Positions 26,701-41,700 are shown, numbered from the stretch's first letter. The stretch: 64,000 bases of DNA from Paragonimus westermani (GCA_008508345.1 QNGE01000408.1:124001-188000); one strand, 5' to 3'. Notes: generated from the sequence alone by a model not told the origin. Made by a program: numbers and translations.

Positions 26701-29700
26701 TATTTTAGCCATTCTCTTTTGGAAAGAAGCACTATACTCGAGTTGCGCTCCCGTTAAAGCGTGACGTTGATTCATAGCCTTGACGTGGTCGGGGTTTGAA
26801 CTCAGACCAAACTTTCGTGAAGTAACTGTGTTGGTCGCTATTTCTTTGACCTCGTGTTAGGTATGTCCGAATTATGAGGAACAGGTGCGCATCTAGGTCT
26901 AATTATGATTGAGTTTCGAACTGCCTGATCGTTCCGAAAAGTAATGAAATAACTGCCTTATAACCATTAATTGACGACCTCACGTTGTCTACATGATGGA
27001 AGCGAAACTCGAGTATACTGCTTGTAATCAAAGAGGGCCAGCTGAAATATATGTGAGAATGTAGAACCTACGACCATCTGCGAGCAGTGTTCAGTTCATA
27101 ATTACATAATTATCAAACTTTTTGTTTTGTTTTTCTGATTATTTACGTAAGTTTGACTGCGGATTTTGGTGTAAGCTGATCCCTTCGTGAGAGTGACTCT
27201 GATAGTTCTGCATAGTATACGATAAAGGTTGTTGAGTTATGTTGCATTTCTGACCTACACATCGTCCTCTTCGTTTGACACTTCGTTAACATCTGGTTCT
27301 CTCTCTTCAGTTCTCTCGAGAGTAGCTGGTGCATTTCCTACCGTCACCCAAAATGTGGAAACATGAGTGTACCCGAACCCTATAAAATTTGGTATGGCCT
27401 TTTGTAATTGGATTCAGGCTTAAATCCTTTGATTAGCATTTATATAGATAAACTTAGTTCTCAAGTTGGCCAGACGACAAAAGACATTTTTGTTTGTCAT
27501 GAGGTGACTGTAGGTTTCAGATAAGTGTTCATGATGGGAATTGGGGAGAGGGTCAATAAAAAATAAATCTACACAGTGGACACTTCAGAGGACCAGGCTA
27601 AAGTCATCCCTGTTGGGAAGCGGTCAGCTATGAGACTAGACGTTGTGGGGGACTTTTTACAGTATCTCATGCTCTGTGTGGACATAGGCTTCTATAGTTC
27701 TGGACTTCCGTAACGACTGGGGATGGGTTGGATCAACATTTTTAGGATATAGTACCCTACTAATGCAAACCCAACAAAACATACTCCACGACTCGTTCGG
27801 TATTGTTCAGCAGTACGCTTCAATGAGCAACATTTCGAGCCAGAAGGTTGGTGTATAAGTGGCGGTTTTGTCACTAAATTTCTTTATAAATAACCACACA
27901 TTTAGAGTGCGAAATTTGTGTTTCGCCGACCCACGGCGGACTGTTCACTTACAGAGTGTCATTAATGGCTGATAACTGAGCCTGTGTAGTAAAGGTTATT
28001 CTTTGAGGTCCTAATCTGAGCGTCACTCGGTAGATTGTAGCCATCATATAAAGGGGATACGTCAGCTGATTTCTTTTGGAAAAATGTAATGGGATCGTGT
28101 TACTCACGGTAGTTAAAGGACATCATCAAGTTATCTTTGTCTGGATCTCTGTGTGGGGCTACGGTTTACGTGCCAAAGGCAGGATCGGGTCGATCGCTGC
28201 ACAACTGAACTCAAAGTAAGAAACACCAAAGCATCATACTCAGGTTTACCACTTTAATTTATTCGTGATGACACTTTCGGTTACAGCCATCATCCTCGGT
28301 TTTCCTCATTTGGCCAGTACGGCCATTCAGAACGCTCACAAAGAAAGTGACTGTCCACAGGCTGCAGTCGTTTTGAGTCGAGAGGTGATTACTTAACGTG
28401 GATACTCTGAGTACTGTGCTTTGATGTGTCCGTCTAAGACGTGGACGCATCTTCACAAGATTGTCCACCTCTGTACAATTATTGCAGAACTGATCAAGCG
28501 CTAGAACGAACCAAGCGGTCAAGCTTTTATTGTCAGCTTGGAACCTAACTTTAAGGTAGGTTGTGGAATCAGCGATTAGCCGATAATTGTTAGAAAACAG
28601 TGATGAGATGTAAGGCAAGACAATGATGGAGGAAAAAATTCACTGGTTCTGAAAAATAAACGATTAGGGAAACCCAAATTACTAAACGAATGCATGTAAG
28701 TGTTTTACCACTTTTCTGTCAGTCTTGATCAGATTGCCTAGTTATTAGACCACAGGAGGAGCGGTCGTACTATGCTACTCACTACCACTAGGCATTCAGG
28801 CAGGAGCAGGCACTTGAAAATTAAATTTACCCAGACAAAGTACAAAATGAAATGGTGTTTTCTGATAGATGAATTGGTTACTGGCAATCGTAGCAACAAT
28901 GAAGCCCCTGGATCACTGTTATATGCAAGTGAATGTCTTTGTTGTGACGTTGAAGCGTACATTGTATGTATTAATCTTCGCAATAAACAATTTTTATGCT
29001 ACCCGCGTTCTTGACTCACAACAATGATACGTGATTAAAAATCTGTTGTATGCAACTTGCAAAATACGATAGCCTAAACTTTGTGACATTTAATCAGACG
29101 TTCTCAAAATATCTTGTTGCTGACTGGAAATGAATGGGTAACATCACAGACAAAGTGGGCAGCGGGGTCGGTAACCAATTTTTCCTGATCAGTACTAGGT
29201 CTTGAATAAACAATAATTGAATAGACCAAGACAGCTTGACTGTTTGGTGGCAGAACGCTGTTTTGGTTTTTGTTGATGATCAGTGGTGAAACGTTCGTGT
29301 ATCTCGAGTTGTAAGTACGAATTAGTCGCTGAATAAACTGTGGTGGATAGAAGTGAGATCCTTGGACAGAATGAAATTATTCCTAATTCAGCCGATAGCT
29401 CTCTAATCGGAACTAAAAAACCCGAGTATTTTTGAAACTTTGTTGTAGATTGCTCAATAAAAACTCTGTACTTGCCTGTGGATGACAACCCAGGGTCTTC
29501 CGTTCACTTCTTCGGCACTCTTCCGGACAAGGAGTTCGGCACATATCTCCCCAAGTCCCCTCAGGGCAACTTAGGTGACATCGGGACCCATATGTACCCG
29601 GTGCACAGGTACACTGTCCTGTTTTGCGATCGCATCGATTTGTAGCACAATGATCCGGGCAGACCCAGCCACAGTCCGCACCCCAAAATCCCGGTTGGCA

Positions 29701-32700
29701 CCCCGACAGATCACAACGTTCCCCGTGACGTCCAGTCGGGCACTTACACTGTCCGGAAATGGGATCACACGGGATATCCTCTATGCAATCGCAAGGTTCA
29801 CGACATCCGACTCCCCATCGACCCTGTGCAGAAGGGAGGGCAGCGAATGAGAACTAGTGAGGTCACTAGCTGGACGACTACGCTGTCGGTTAAAGAAAAT
29901 TCCTAAGTATATTGTATACACTGTACGTCCAAGTTGGTACGGTCAATTTACCGTTGGCATGTGTACAGTTGTGAGGAGTGTATTCGCACATAACAATTGT
30001 GGAAGAATACAACAGAAATCATGGGCCCGAAAGAAAATTGAACCGGGATGCGAAACACTGAGGGAAATGTTAGTCAGAAAAAGCAATTGTAACTTGGCAA
30101 TATTTTTTGCTAGTTCGGGCATTTCAAACAAGCATTTCACTAGATAGTGTATTATGTAAATAAAATACAGTTTTATAGCATTAGTACAAGCCACTCACCA
30201 TAAGTGCTTGTAATAAGTGAAATCGAAGTTATTTGCTTGCGTGCCTCATGCAACTGTACTTAAACACTAGGGAAGTGGGACCCGTGGTTACCCTGGAACA
30301 GTGGAAGGATCCCAAGAGTACTTAGAGTCAAGTTTCCCCACCTTCATGAAACAACGTGGCGTAAGTGGTCCGCTTTTGGTGGACAGCATTCGCTAGAAGC
30401 AAACAGTCAGTTTGTGGTTATTACTACTGATTAGGAGTGTGCACCTGCTGAACTTTGACCACACAACGTACTATGGAATGCTGGAACTTGTCGTTAGTAA
30501 ATAGATTACGGGTTGTTTGTGCTTTTTTTTCTGGGATACACTAAATTTCGTAGGTCAGTGTGGATGTAAGAACAGCTACTGTGACTGTACAGAAGTTCAG
30601 TCCATCTTGGAGAATCCCAGGTGACAATTTGGGGGTTGAGAAAACTAGCACAGCCTACTGGCATCGGAGCTATTGACTACAAATTGTCCCACTGTTCCAT
30701 AGAACATTGACCGTAATCAGCTGGAGTACTTTCACTCCATGGCTTCGAAACATGATTGCCAAAGCTAGGGGAATATGAAGTTTGTGGAATTACTTGGCCC
30801 TCACCGTTCACTTTCAATCGCATGCCTCAGATAGCGTTAGCGGGCAAGCACTGAGTATTCCAGAGGGTAGGTCACGGCCATGGGGACAATTAAGTGTGCC
30901 AACCAGAATCCAAAAGTGTAAAACTTCAGGTGCAAGGAATTCACACCATCGCCTAAATTGTCCTGCAAGTTTTAACGAAAATCCAGCTCGCCAATGCGGT
31001 AGGCATTTGTTGACTTAACTAAACGAAATTAAAACGCACATTGAGAACATGGGAACGCTGTTGTTTCTGCCGCTGGGAACGTCATAATTCGTCCCGATTC
31101 GTTTGGAACTAACGTAGAATATGATATCCTTTGGGGTTGAACAGCATAGATATTGTCTATTTTTTTGCAAACGATCGGTAAAATAGAGAAGACAATTACC
31201 ACAAAGAAGCTTCCACATAGGTGTCTTCTTACACTTATCTGTAACTCGGTTATTTGGTTGGAAGCAAAGACCACTTTGACGTCGATTGCTCCAGTGTCTA
31301 TATCAGGTTTTTGTGAAACAGGACACATTTTTTTCCTCTTAGTTTAAGGTTCATTTTTCTTCCCGTAACAGTTGTATACCGATGTCAGCCATCTACTAAG
31401 ATAGTGGTACTGATGACAACGTTGAAGCCCGTTAGTGAATAATTTTGTGTACACTAGTGTGTAACAACGGGTTCACAGTTAAAAGAAACACCAAGACAGT
31501 TTCCTCAAAAATTAAATGGATCGTTTACCCAAAGTTAACTGAACAAAATGAAAGTCGATAAGTCCAGTAGTCTCCCTTTGACCGGACACCATGGGAAGAG
31601 ACAAAAGTGGCCCTAATCAAAAGTTGCCCACTTAGCGGGAAGAGCCGTTCAGAAAGTTTTCCATGCGAACTGAGGAGCGCATCACATCAGATAACAAGTC
31701 TGTTTCGCATGACGAAAATACTAAGTAGTTGTTATTAAAATAGTCTTAATAACCACTCATTTTTTAAGCTGACGTTACTGTTCCTCCAGTTTTTGATGGA
31801 TAGTCCATATTTCTGAAGGCTCCAACTACGAATCTTTCACAAATTGTCATAACAGTCTTGTGTGTTGAATTGTGTTCTCAGCGGAAACGTTTTGGGCTAT
31901 TCACCAACTTTGGTAAGGGATATCCAAACTTCCTATATTTCACGAATGCCATAATGTTATCAATACAACCACTACTACGCAGCACACTCTCACTTTTGCC
32001 AGTTCATACACATATTTCCAGCACAACCCCTTCTCAGGGCAGGCTCATCGATCTGAGGTTATTAGGCGCATTTATATCCCCTACCCCATGATCAGACTGG
32101 GAGGAAACCACGGCAGAAACTTCACAATAGCTAATACATTTGGTGATAGTTAAATGACAGACAATCTGTGAGACCGTTTAACTTAGTGAACAATGACCAG
32201 AAAACGGTTCTACACATGAAGAATGTGCGTCTTTCCTGTTATCTGTCAAGTAGTATCGTCAATGTTGGAATTGTTATTCGTTAAGCTAGGTATATACCCA
32301 GAACAGCTCCTTGCTGTAATCCAATTTCACTCCATGAATTTGAAGCACTGTAAATAGGTTTGAGAGCATGATTAATTATTTTCTTTTTTGAACAGAGCTG
32401 TGTGGTTATACAGGAGAACTGACAGATGTTATGAAACAATTAGGTGCCAATTTCGGACAGCATCCCTTAACATACTGGATGGCTGGTTTGTTTGGTAGTC
32501 GACTTCAAGTTTAATGTGAACATTGTTCTCGAAACAATTTTAATTCCCGAGTGTTTCGTGTGTGACTTTGATGCTGTGCAACAAATGGAGTCAGGTGACA
32601 TGTCCGGATCAGTCTCCAGGGTCCAGCAAACCTACCGTAAGCCGGTCAGGGCGTGCTTGTTAACCACAACGGAGGTCATAGCCATCAGACTCCAAAATCC

Positions 32701-35700
32701 TCGTCTGTGTGCTCAGAAAGAGTTTGTGCAATCCGTAACTTCTTTTGGATACTTATTTGACATGAACGTACTTTACTTTGGAGCATACATTGAAACTATC
32801 GGTCTTTCATTGTTGACAAGTTATTTGTTTCGAATTTCACATATAAGTCGTGCGTCCGCTGAGAATGACCGAAAACATCTGTTTGCATGACAGACTTCTA
32901 ATAACACTTGACACGTTTATTCAACAACTTAAGTAAAATATAGAGGGAAAAAATCCTACCGTCCTGTTATAAGCACCATACCAATCAACTGATTTGCTAA
33001 CACTGAGCTACCAGTGACTTTTCACTATGACAAATTCAAGTTCTTGCTCAGGTGGAGTCTTCCTATAAACGAGTATCTTGTGTTTGGGAGCTTTGAGGAA
33101 GATGACTATATTGTGTACCGTAAGCATAATCGGAACTGAGGTTGATTGTCCGTCTGGTGAGTGTGATACCAGATGATACCAACAGGTGACGAATATTTTG
33201 AAAATTAACGGATAACTGTTTAAGAGCTAATGGTGAATACTGAGACCTCCGCGCGGTTAGTCTTAGAAGTTTTCAGCTGTAGGTCGCTTGTAATCATACG
33301 CCTAGAGTGTGCACACCGTGTTAAAAAAACTAAACTAATGATCATTGTGGTCGATCCTAAATACAGTCACGTACGATAAATACAGATCACATGTGAATAA
33401 TTTGCCTTAATCAACGTCTATCTTCTATGATATCACTTCGGTACTGTTTAAATTAGGATCAACATACTCCGATTGGTGTCACCACAGGCGTATCTACTTA
33501 ATTCGCAACCTCCACACCCGTATGGTCCGCACTACATTCATCAGACAAAAGCAGTCTTGTTTCTTGCATACAGTGTACATCTCCAGAGTTTCCGTTTTTC
33601 TGTAGCTGAAAACTACCATCTACAAAACTGCCTAATTATCTTTAATCAATGTAATGAAATCATCTGTGGTTTTTGTTAAATATTCATTAATTTCACAACA
33701 ATCAGATGTCTTCATATGTCAAAATCATTCGAAACTACATTGCTAGCATGGGTCAACATTCTCACACGTCTCACGAAATCGCTTAGATTGCTTGTGTAGT
33801 CTTGAATCATGACAGTTGTGGAAATAGGGACACAGTAGGTTAAATGACGAGGCTACAGTTGGTGGCAGACTCTTCCAATAGGCAAACCAAATTGTTTCCT
33901 ATCTTAATATTACTGCAGTTCAGTTATTCAGATTACTATTTGTAATTGTCATTTTTAATAAGATACGGAGGAGAAATTAGCTATATTGATATTCTTTTGG
34001 AAAACCCACCCGTCGATGATCACTTTTCAAGGTCTACACACTTATATTTTTCAACTGATAAATTATATTTTTAAGTGCCTAGTGTGTTGCAGTTGTTGGT
34101 TTTGATTGGGTATTACTCTAGAGCCCATAAACTTGGGGAGGCTCAACTGCATCTTACAGGGGTTAACTAGAACACACTAAAAGTGGAATTGTTTGCAACC
34201 ACTTGCTGCTGACCTGGGGACACTTGTCATGACATACTACCCCGTGGTATCCGGACGGGCATTCACAGCCCGTTAAGTCCCGATTGCATCGACTCCCGTG
34301 TTCACAGTGGGAACAAGTCAGTTGACAGTTTTCACCGAAACGACCGACCGCACAAGGGCGCCCATCTAAACAGATGAAACATGATAAAGAGACCAACATT
34401 TTAATAAGACCTCAATTAAATTTATAACGAGGTGTAATGTGTGGACAATGAAACAAACATGCTTTGACAACATGGCATGGCAGAAGTACAGCCGGCTGGG
34501 TTGAGCTATAGCTGAACTGTATCGCTTCTGGAGTATTTTAAAATCTGACCATGTGACCAACTGGACACAGAAAACACATGATGAGGAACCAGTCCACATG
34601 AGCTCAACCGAATGAGTTTTTTGAATGTTAAGGGTCGCACAACATAACTGGGACAACAACTTGGTGCACACACGTACGAATTTGGGGCCATGATAAAGTT
34701 CGATCACAGACCTGTTGATATAGATTTTGGTTGGGGATCATCGCCCATCATCACTGAGGACAAAAAGTGGATTGCTTGATGAATGAGTGAAATATTTTAA
34801 ACTTAATAATAACTGGAAGTGTTGTCAACTTGGGCAACTGAAATCCAACTGATGGGATTGTGTACATGATACTATAAATAGTAGGTCTATCTTTAAGGAG
34901 TACAGACAAGTAATTATCAAGTTACTGGGTTATGGTTAGTAGCGAAAACCCTGAAGGAAGTCACCTAGAGAATGCCTGCAAAAGACAACGGATCACTAGT
35001 TTCAAAACGGAGCTTACTTTTCGGAGGCATTCCGTGGAACCGAAGTTTCCTCCTGATTAAAAGTGTTACTATGGCTAGACGAGCTGAGAGAATCATCGTA
35101 TACTTTTCTCGTTAACCCTCTTGAGGATAGAGACAAGGTGAAGATCACGTTGGCAAAGTAAAGATGTAACTTTAACAGAGGAGTAATGTGAGTGACACTT
35201 AGGTGTTCTTCATATGAGGCTATCCATCATCAAAGGTTTCGAAAATGAGGCAACTCAAGCGAAGCTTTGCTTCCAACATTTTTTTCGCCGGGGCCTGTCA
35301 ATTTGCACCACGCTCTGTACCGCAGGGATAAAAAAAATGCGACCTCACGCATAACATGGATGAACAAAAACCAACTTTGAGAATGTAGGACCGTTCTGTT
35401 TAGTTTTGATTTTTAACTTGTTTCAAGTGTGTACTCGGTGTTTAAATGTAGCGGTTGCCATTTTTGGGGCCTAAAGAGATTTGTGGTATTTTTTAAAGGA
35501 AGAAATTAACTAAAATTTAGGAAATAGAGTCGTTCATCAGAAGGTCGTGTTTCGGTTCGCTACGGGAAGCCACAGGTTAGTTCTTACAGGCACTGAGAGC
35601 CTGAAAAAGTTTGGGAAAAAATGAATAGCATTGTTGTTCTGTGTTGCTTCGTGGGTGATGAACTTCCTTAGCTGGTTATTACGGTTTTACCCATCAGACT

Positions 35701-38700
35701 GGGAGAAACTTGCCAGCGCAAAACCTTGAATATGTACACCTATCACTTAGGTGTAAGTGTTATTTTCTTTCAAAATTTCTGTATAACACTTCATCATCTT
35801 CACCATTTACAGTTTTGAGCCGTACCCAATGGTGATGTATGTCAGATTGGCGTCGGCCCCAACTGTTGTCCACCAAATGATAGACTGATAAATAAGTGCA
35901 AACAAAAACTTTAGAGATTCATGCGGCATTAAAACCAACAATTCTACGGTTACAGGCTCATCTTGGACTGCGATATACTATTATGCAACATACCGTTCAT
36001 AGCCTGTTCAGTTGCGCCCTCAGTGTTTTCATTACTGGTGGTCGTGTCATCACCCAGCTACCTTGAGGTTTCTTCCAACCAGTTGCAACTGCACTGGACA
36101 ATATGCGACGTGACCAGCAATACGTCGATATACAGAACGCACGGTCTAACCACGGTACACAGCATTTTTACTGCTTCGGTTACAGGGGACGAGCTGATAA
36201 ACTACAAAAATACGCAACAACGTGCTGTTACGCTAATCTCACAATGAGCCCATTCGATGTAGATTAATTGGCGTGGACAACGGTGGTCAAGTATTCGCAG
36301 TCTGTATACGTCCTCTGTACCAACGGGCCAGATTAATGAAACAGAGCAGAGAACTGTACGGACCAATGCATTGTAAATCTTGTCGTTAAAACAGTCACAT
36401 ATGTTTGCAGCTCCACAAAAGCCGTGAATTAACAAATACCCTATGTGTTTTTGTCATCTGCGTGGACGCCTCATAGTTGAGTTTATAACCTGAGTAATTA
36501 AACGAAATCCCCTAACTTACTCAACTACACAGACATATGACCACACTTCGTTACTTCTTAGGTAACATTACTCATGATGGTTAGATCACATATCTGGTGG
36601 ACTGTATACTAACGGGCATGAAACGATGAGAGTATATGAGAATGTTAACAAACTGTGCAAACGCCTCCAAATGAAGCATTTCATTACATCCTTTGTGTAA
36701 ACCACAAAATCAATTCTATAAATGTTACACATGTCATTTTCAGCACACTTTGTTTTGGTTATACCGGAAAATATACAGTTTCATCAATATTGTCAAGTTG
36801 AAACAGTTTGTTCCCTTGATGAACTTGGGTAAGACAGTGAGAAGAGGCAATTCATGTGATGTTCTCCGGAGTAACATTTCGTACATTCTGATCACACATG
36901 GACATGTAACTAATTTTAAACGAGTCAAAATTCCACAGAGCAGGAGTCAAAGTTTCTGACGCGTTCTCGGTGATCTTTCGGAGCAACCGGAAACGCATAC
37001 TCCAGTTTGCTGAGACTGTGACCATTAAACGTCAGAGTCCTTCCCTGTGTGTTCAAAAACAATTTGTGTTGACACTGTGGTTAGCCTCGTAGTCGGCATT
37101 CCCACAATTTTGATTTCCACTTTTAGTGTCTGTCTGTTTAATCCCTTAGGCCATGACTTCTATTCTGTGGAATTTTGACTCGTTTAAAATTAGTTACATG
37201 TCCATGTATGATCAGAATGTACGAAATGTTACCCCGGGAACATCACATGAATTGAGTCTTCTCATTGTTTTGCTCAAATATTGTGAATACAATTAAGAAA
37301 TGCGGAATATCATGTGTATTTGTGGGTGCGAAAACCAAGCGGAAGCACTCCTAAAGATGTGGTTGCTAACCCAGATAGGTAATCCATATGGACACGAGTG
37401 TAGATGATAGTCATCTCTCTCATTACTCGTCGGGAAGAAAGCTTTTGCTGTAGAGTCGCATCTCGTTTGGAGTTGCTAACGAAAATTTCAGACAATGAAT
37501 CGCCGCACATGGATAGCTTTTTTTCCAACAAAGCGTAGTGTTAATTTAGTTTTTGTTATATCAAGGCAATTAGTAAGCTAATTAATGCGAAGATGTCTTC
37601 AGGGAGGTGATTAGTTGCGTTCTTGTACTTATTGCATATTAAATTAATTTCGGCGTACAGATATTGTACGAATTTAACAATGACACACCATGCCTTCTTC
37701 TTTCTGGTTCAAAATGACCGAGAAGTTAGACGAATGGTTAAACCAACCTACTATGATCACTTCCAATCAAGTCAGACGATCATATATTCGACGGTGTCGG
37801 GGACGAATCCAGTTCCCCGAAAACATCTTTTTATTTGCCTTTGGAAAGGCCTAACCCATTACTGTTTGAAGTGATCTTCGTAGTCGGCACGGTCATATGC
37901 CACCTCACCCTTCACGAACGCTCTCAGCCTTTGTGCTCATTTGTGAGTGGTATGGAAGGGGCTCTGTCAGGAGGCCAGTCTTTTTCTGTGCTCATGCGTT
38001 GACCTCGGATGATTGGGGTAGCCTAGAAGCTACGAGCTAGTCATACCTAGTACGCAGTCCATTGTTCATTACCGTTCGTTACCGTTAACCGTCGTTTCGT
38101 TATCCACCATTTCAGTAACCGTTATTCTGTTATTTGTTTACGCTGTCGTAGGCCGTAGATCGAGTTACAACAAAGGGAACAAGTGAATTTTGCACCGAGC
38201 CTACAAGCTTATTTCACAGTCCTATTTGAGACCATTAATACGGACTCACACGCACTTTTTATTAAGAAATTTTAGTTCGTTTGGAATTGTTTCCTATTGA
38301 CATTTCACTACAATATCAAGACGCTTTTCTGTGAGTTTGATGCCAGTTGAAATCACCTCAAAACAGCACTGTCTAAACTTTTCCTGCTTCTTTTTCTCAG
38401 GCACACTGGCTACCTGATTGTTTAGTTCATTCTGTAATCAGGAGATAAACTTTACGCATATACTATGTCCATATGTGGGAATTCACTATTCGGTAACAAA
38501 TAACTGTAGTCGACCAACGAACAACACATACGGGAATCCAGTGGAATGCGTTTTTTCGAAAATACTTGAATGCCATTCTCGTTGTACGGTAAGTGTTGAT
38601 TCAAGTTTTGTTGACGTCGTTGTTGACCCGGTGAACCAATCACAATGGCTTGCGAATTGGTTTCAAAGGCCTGATCTCGAATATACTTGGTTGAACCTGT

Positions 38701-41700
38701 AGAGTACGGGATATAAATACAAACAGGTAAGAGTTCAACTTGGACAGAGTAATAAGTGTAACCTATCCTTTGCGAATATTTAGTACAGCCATCTGCCATA
38801 CTAAGTTAGAGCCGAACAGCCTGCCTTCCAATACAAAATTACCTGAGTACATCAAGATGGAGAATTTCATCGACCCAGTCGAGGAGAATGCAAGGTATGA
38901 ATCTTAAATTCAAGTAGAGACTTTACACTACTTGGGTTCTCTGAGTAATGCAACAGGATGGCTTGTAAAATTAACGTTCCATTTGTCGATCTTGAGTTAA
39001 AATTTGCTGTTCAAGCTTTTTTATTTATATTCACTTTATATTTTCTTCCCCTTCCACCGTTTGTCGAACTCATAGAAAAACGTCACGACACTAGCTGTCC
39101 AGTCTAAATCAAAGCTTTATCAGGAGTTTACTCCATACATTTACACGCGTTCGTACTTCATGCCTTAATGTAGTATTCACCTCAAATTTTTACTAATTTA
39201 AATGCAGAAAGATAGGTGTATATGCCTTTTCTCCATCAGCGTATTTTTTATGTGTTATATTCGAATCTTGCCTATAGAAGGTATAAGGATAGCACCATTT
39301 CACTGTTGACTTTCTTAACGTACACCAGGTTCTAGCTTGGGCCCAAGATTTTAGCACAGAGCAAATCGATAGACTCTGTCAGCTCAGGTATTAGTTGCAG
39401 TCTAACAGAGAAGTTTTCTCGATAAATTTAATGATTACAGTTGATAGCACAATAGGGACAGACTGAATAATACTCATAGGCAATTGTGTTTAAAAGTTCA
39501 AATATGACGATGTGGTCACGTTTTTGTGAGATCATTCGGACATTGGTCAAAATAATTGTTCGTCAACCACGAAAAAAGAAGCATTGCTGTTGACCAGGAT
39601 GTACATACTCATGAGGACAATTAGTTATAATGAGTAGTACAGCCATCAATCATATGTACGTAACCTTACAGTTATTCAACATTGTAAATCTTCTATCTAG
39701 TGCCATCTTCCACTTCCGGCGCCTGCGTTAAAGAGTACAGTCTTGTCATAGATTTTATGGAACAATCTGTAAAATATAGTTCCATTGTGAACAGTGCCTG
39801 AGATATCGAGAGTAGGCGTTAATTGAAAAGATTGCTGGTACGGTAAACGAAAATGAGCACGCGCTGAAAATACGTCGCGAAAGTAAAATCTGTAAACGAC
39901 ACAGATTCTTTCAAGTCACTTTCATCCTCTATTGGCTGCTTGATAAAATCAGCAAAATTTCTATCGAAGAATGGAATTTTACACACAGATGACCAACTGG
40001 CACTCCAGATATGGATATGCACCATGATCGAACAGAATGCGACCTGTTTAATTCTTTTCCAAAAAATAGCCAGCTTGGTAGCTCATTCTCGTACGATTGA
40101 TGCCGGTGTGCGTTATTGGTAGTGGTCAAGCTATCTGCTCGAAAATAAAGTGCAATAATGTCAGAACAGTTCATATACCCTACAAACTAATGCAACTATT
40201 AACTATGCACTAATCATTATGTGATTCTGGGTACTTCTTGTTAACCAAATGCAGATAAGACCGTTCATTTACTAGTTTGTCATCCACGGGATATGTCTAA
40301 TAGACTGTAGAATAGAGCTGTGATGTCTTTTTTAATAACTGTCAGAATTTCAAGGTTATTCAACCTGGTAATGACTGAAGCAAGCCTAAACAATTGTCAG
40401 TGGCGGAGACACCATAAATGTACTTTGTAAATACAAGGATCAATTTGTTGCCTACGGACTGCGAAATGACATTTATCATCATGAAGAACAAATATGGTGC
40501 TTCTGCTTGCGATGTCAAGTTCATTATTACTCCAAACCGAATTCCAGGGGTGTGACTAAAAAGTCCGCCAGACGAAGTTCTTAAAAAATGGTATTAATTT
40601 TAGTAGTCAATCAAGCATGTCCCCTGAGATTCGCAAGACAATGTACACGTACTAAGAAACAGCTGTATGGTGGCCAGTTGTTCGGTTCTGTGTAGGACTG
40701 CTTTCATGACAGTGTTCCGACGTAAACACAGCACAAGCAGTTAGAATACATTGTGAACTGACTTTCGAAGTTCAGTCATATGAAAATCCGACGCAACCAT
40801 ATCCCTCCCAAATGTTTATTCCTATATATTCTACCTCTCCTTTTCGTGACCGTTAACTGGGCCTTGATCTAGATGTTTTCGTTCCATCGCATCAATCTGA
40901 TAGTTGTGTAAATAGCCAGTTGTAGGTTATTGCACTTTGCTTTGGTGGTGCGTGCATCACCTTTTGGAGGGGGGGGGTCAGCTCGTTCCCAGTGGTTTCG
41001 AATCTTTTGAGTGCTCGGAAGGCATCTGTCAGGTATGTGTCATACTATGTGAAGATAACACATCTTTGGTCTGTTCGGCACCAAACGACAATTCGTTTCA
41101 CGAATCCAGTCTGTCACTCGAAATTGTTAAAGTTGTCTAATTAGTCACTTTGATAATTTGCTCAATAGTACCCCGACATTGTGACCCACTAGTTTCGATT
41201 ATTTGGGACCGTTGGTTTCCCACTGCGTGTTATTTAAGGTCTTCATGAAAGATCGCATACCTTGACAGCATGAATTACAGCCGATTATACAGAGATACAC
41301 GTTCAATTTACCAACACGATGGACTTTGAAAAATCGAACACCATCCATACTTGTTCGCAGCTTTCGCATTCATATAGATCTTTCGGCTAGCCCACTTCGA
41401 AAGAAAACACTAGGCCTCAGCTTCGCTCTTATTAGACTTCATCAGTAGTAGTTATCCTTTGTCCGGGTCAGATATTACATTCTGACCCTCATGCTTGTAA
41501 GACTAGCGTGTTAACCTCATAATAGGAGTGACCGAATAACCAAATCCAAACGTTCAACCACAGCCCTATAAGAATGGTGTTCAGCTTTCGAAGCGGGCCG
41601 AAAAGCTTATCTGAACGCGGAGGTTACGGTCAACAATGGGTGGTGATCAATTTTGAAATCGCCTAAATTCCTGAACTTTCAACACAGTAGACAGTAGTTT

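Noticed and set aside
26730..26830. B-box-like GTTTGAACTC segment suggesting another tRNA-derived element
   Set aside because: No A box at the right distance and no shared tail with the SINE pair.
28259..28618. 119-codon minus-strand open frame
   Set aside because: No recognisable domain and no EGF pattern; it cannot be joined in phase with exons h and i.
38418..38702. Cysteine-containing 94-codon plus-strand frame
   Set aside because: Cysteine spacing does not fit EGF or another extracellular domain, and it is on the strand opposite to the gene.
40540..40660. Sequence resembling a DNA-transposon end
   Set aside because: No terminal inverted repeat, target duplication or transposase was found.
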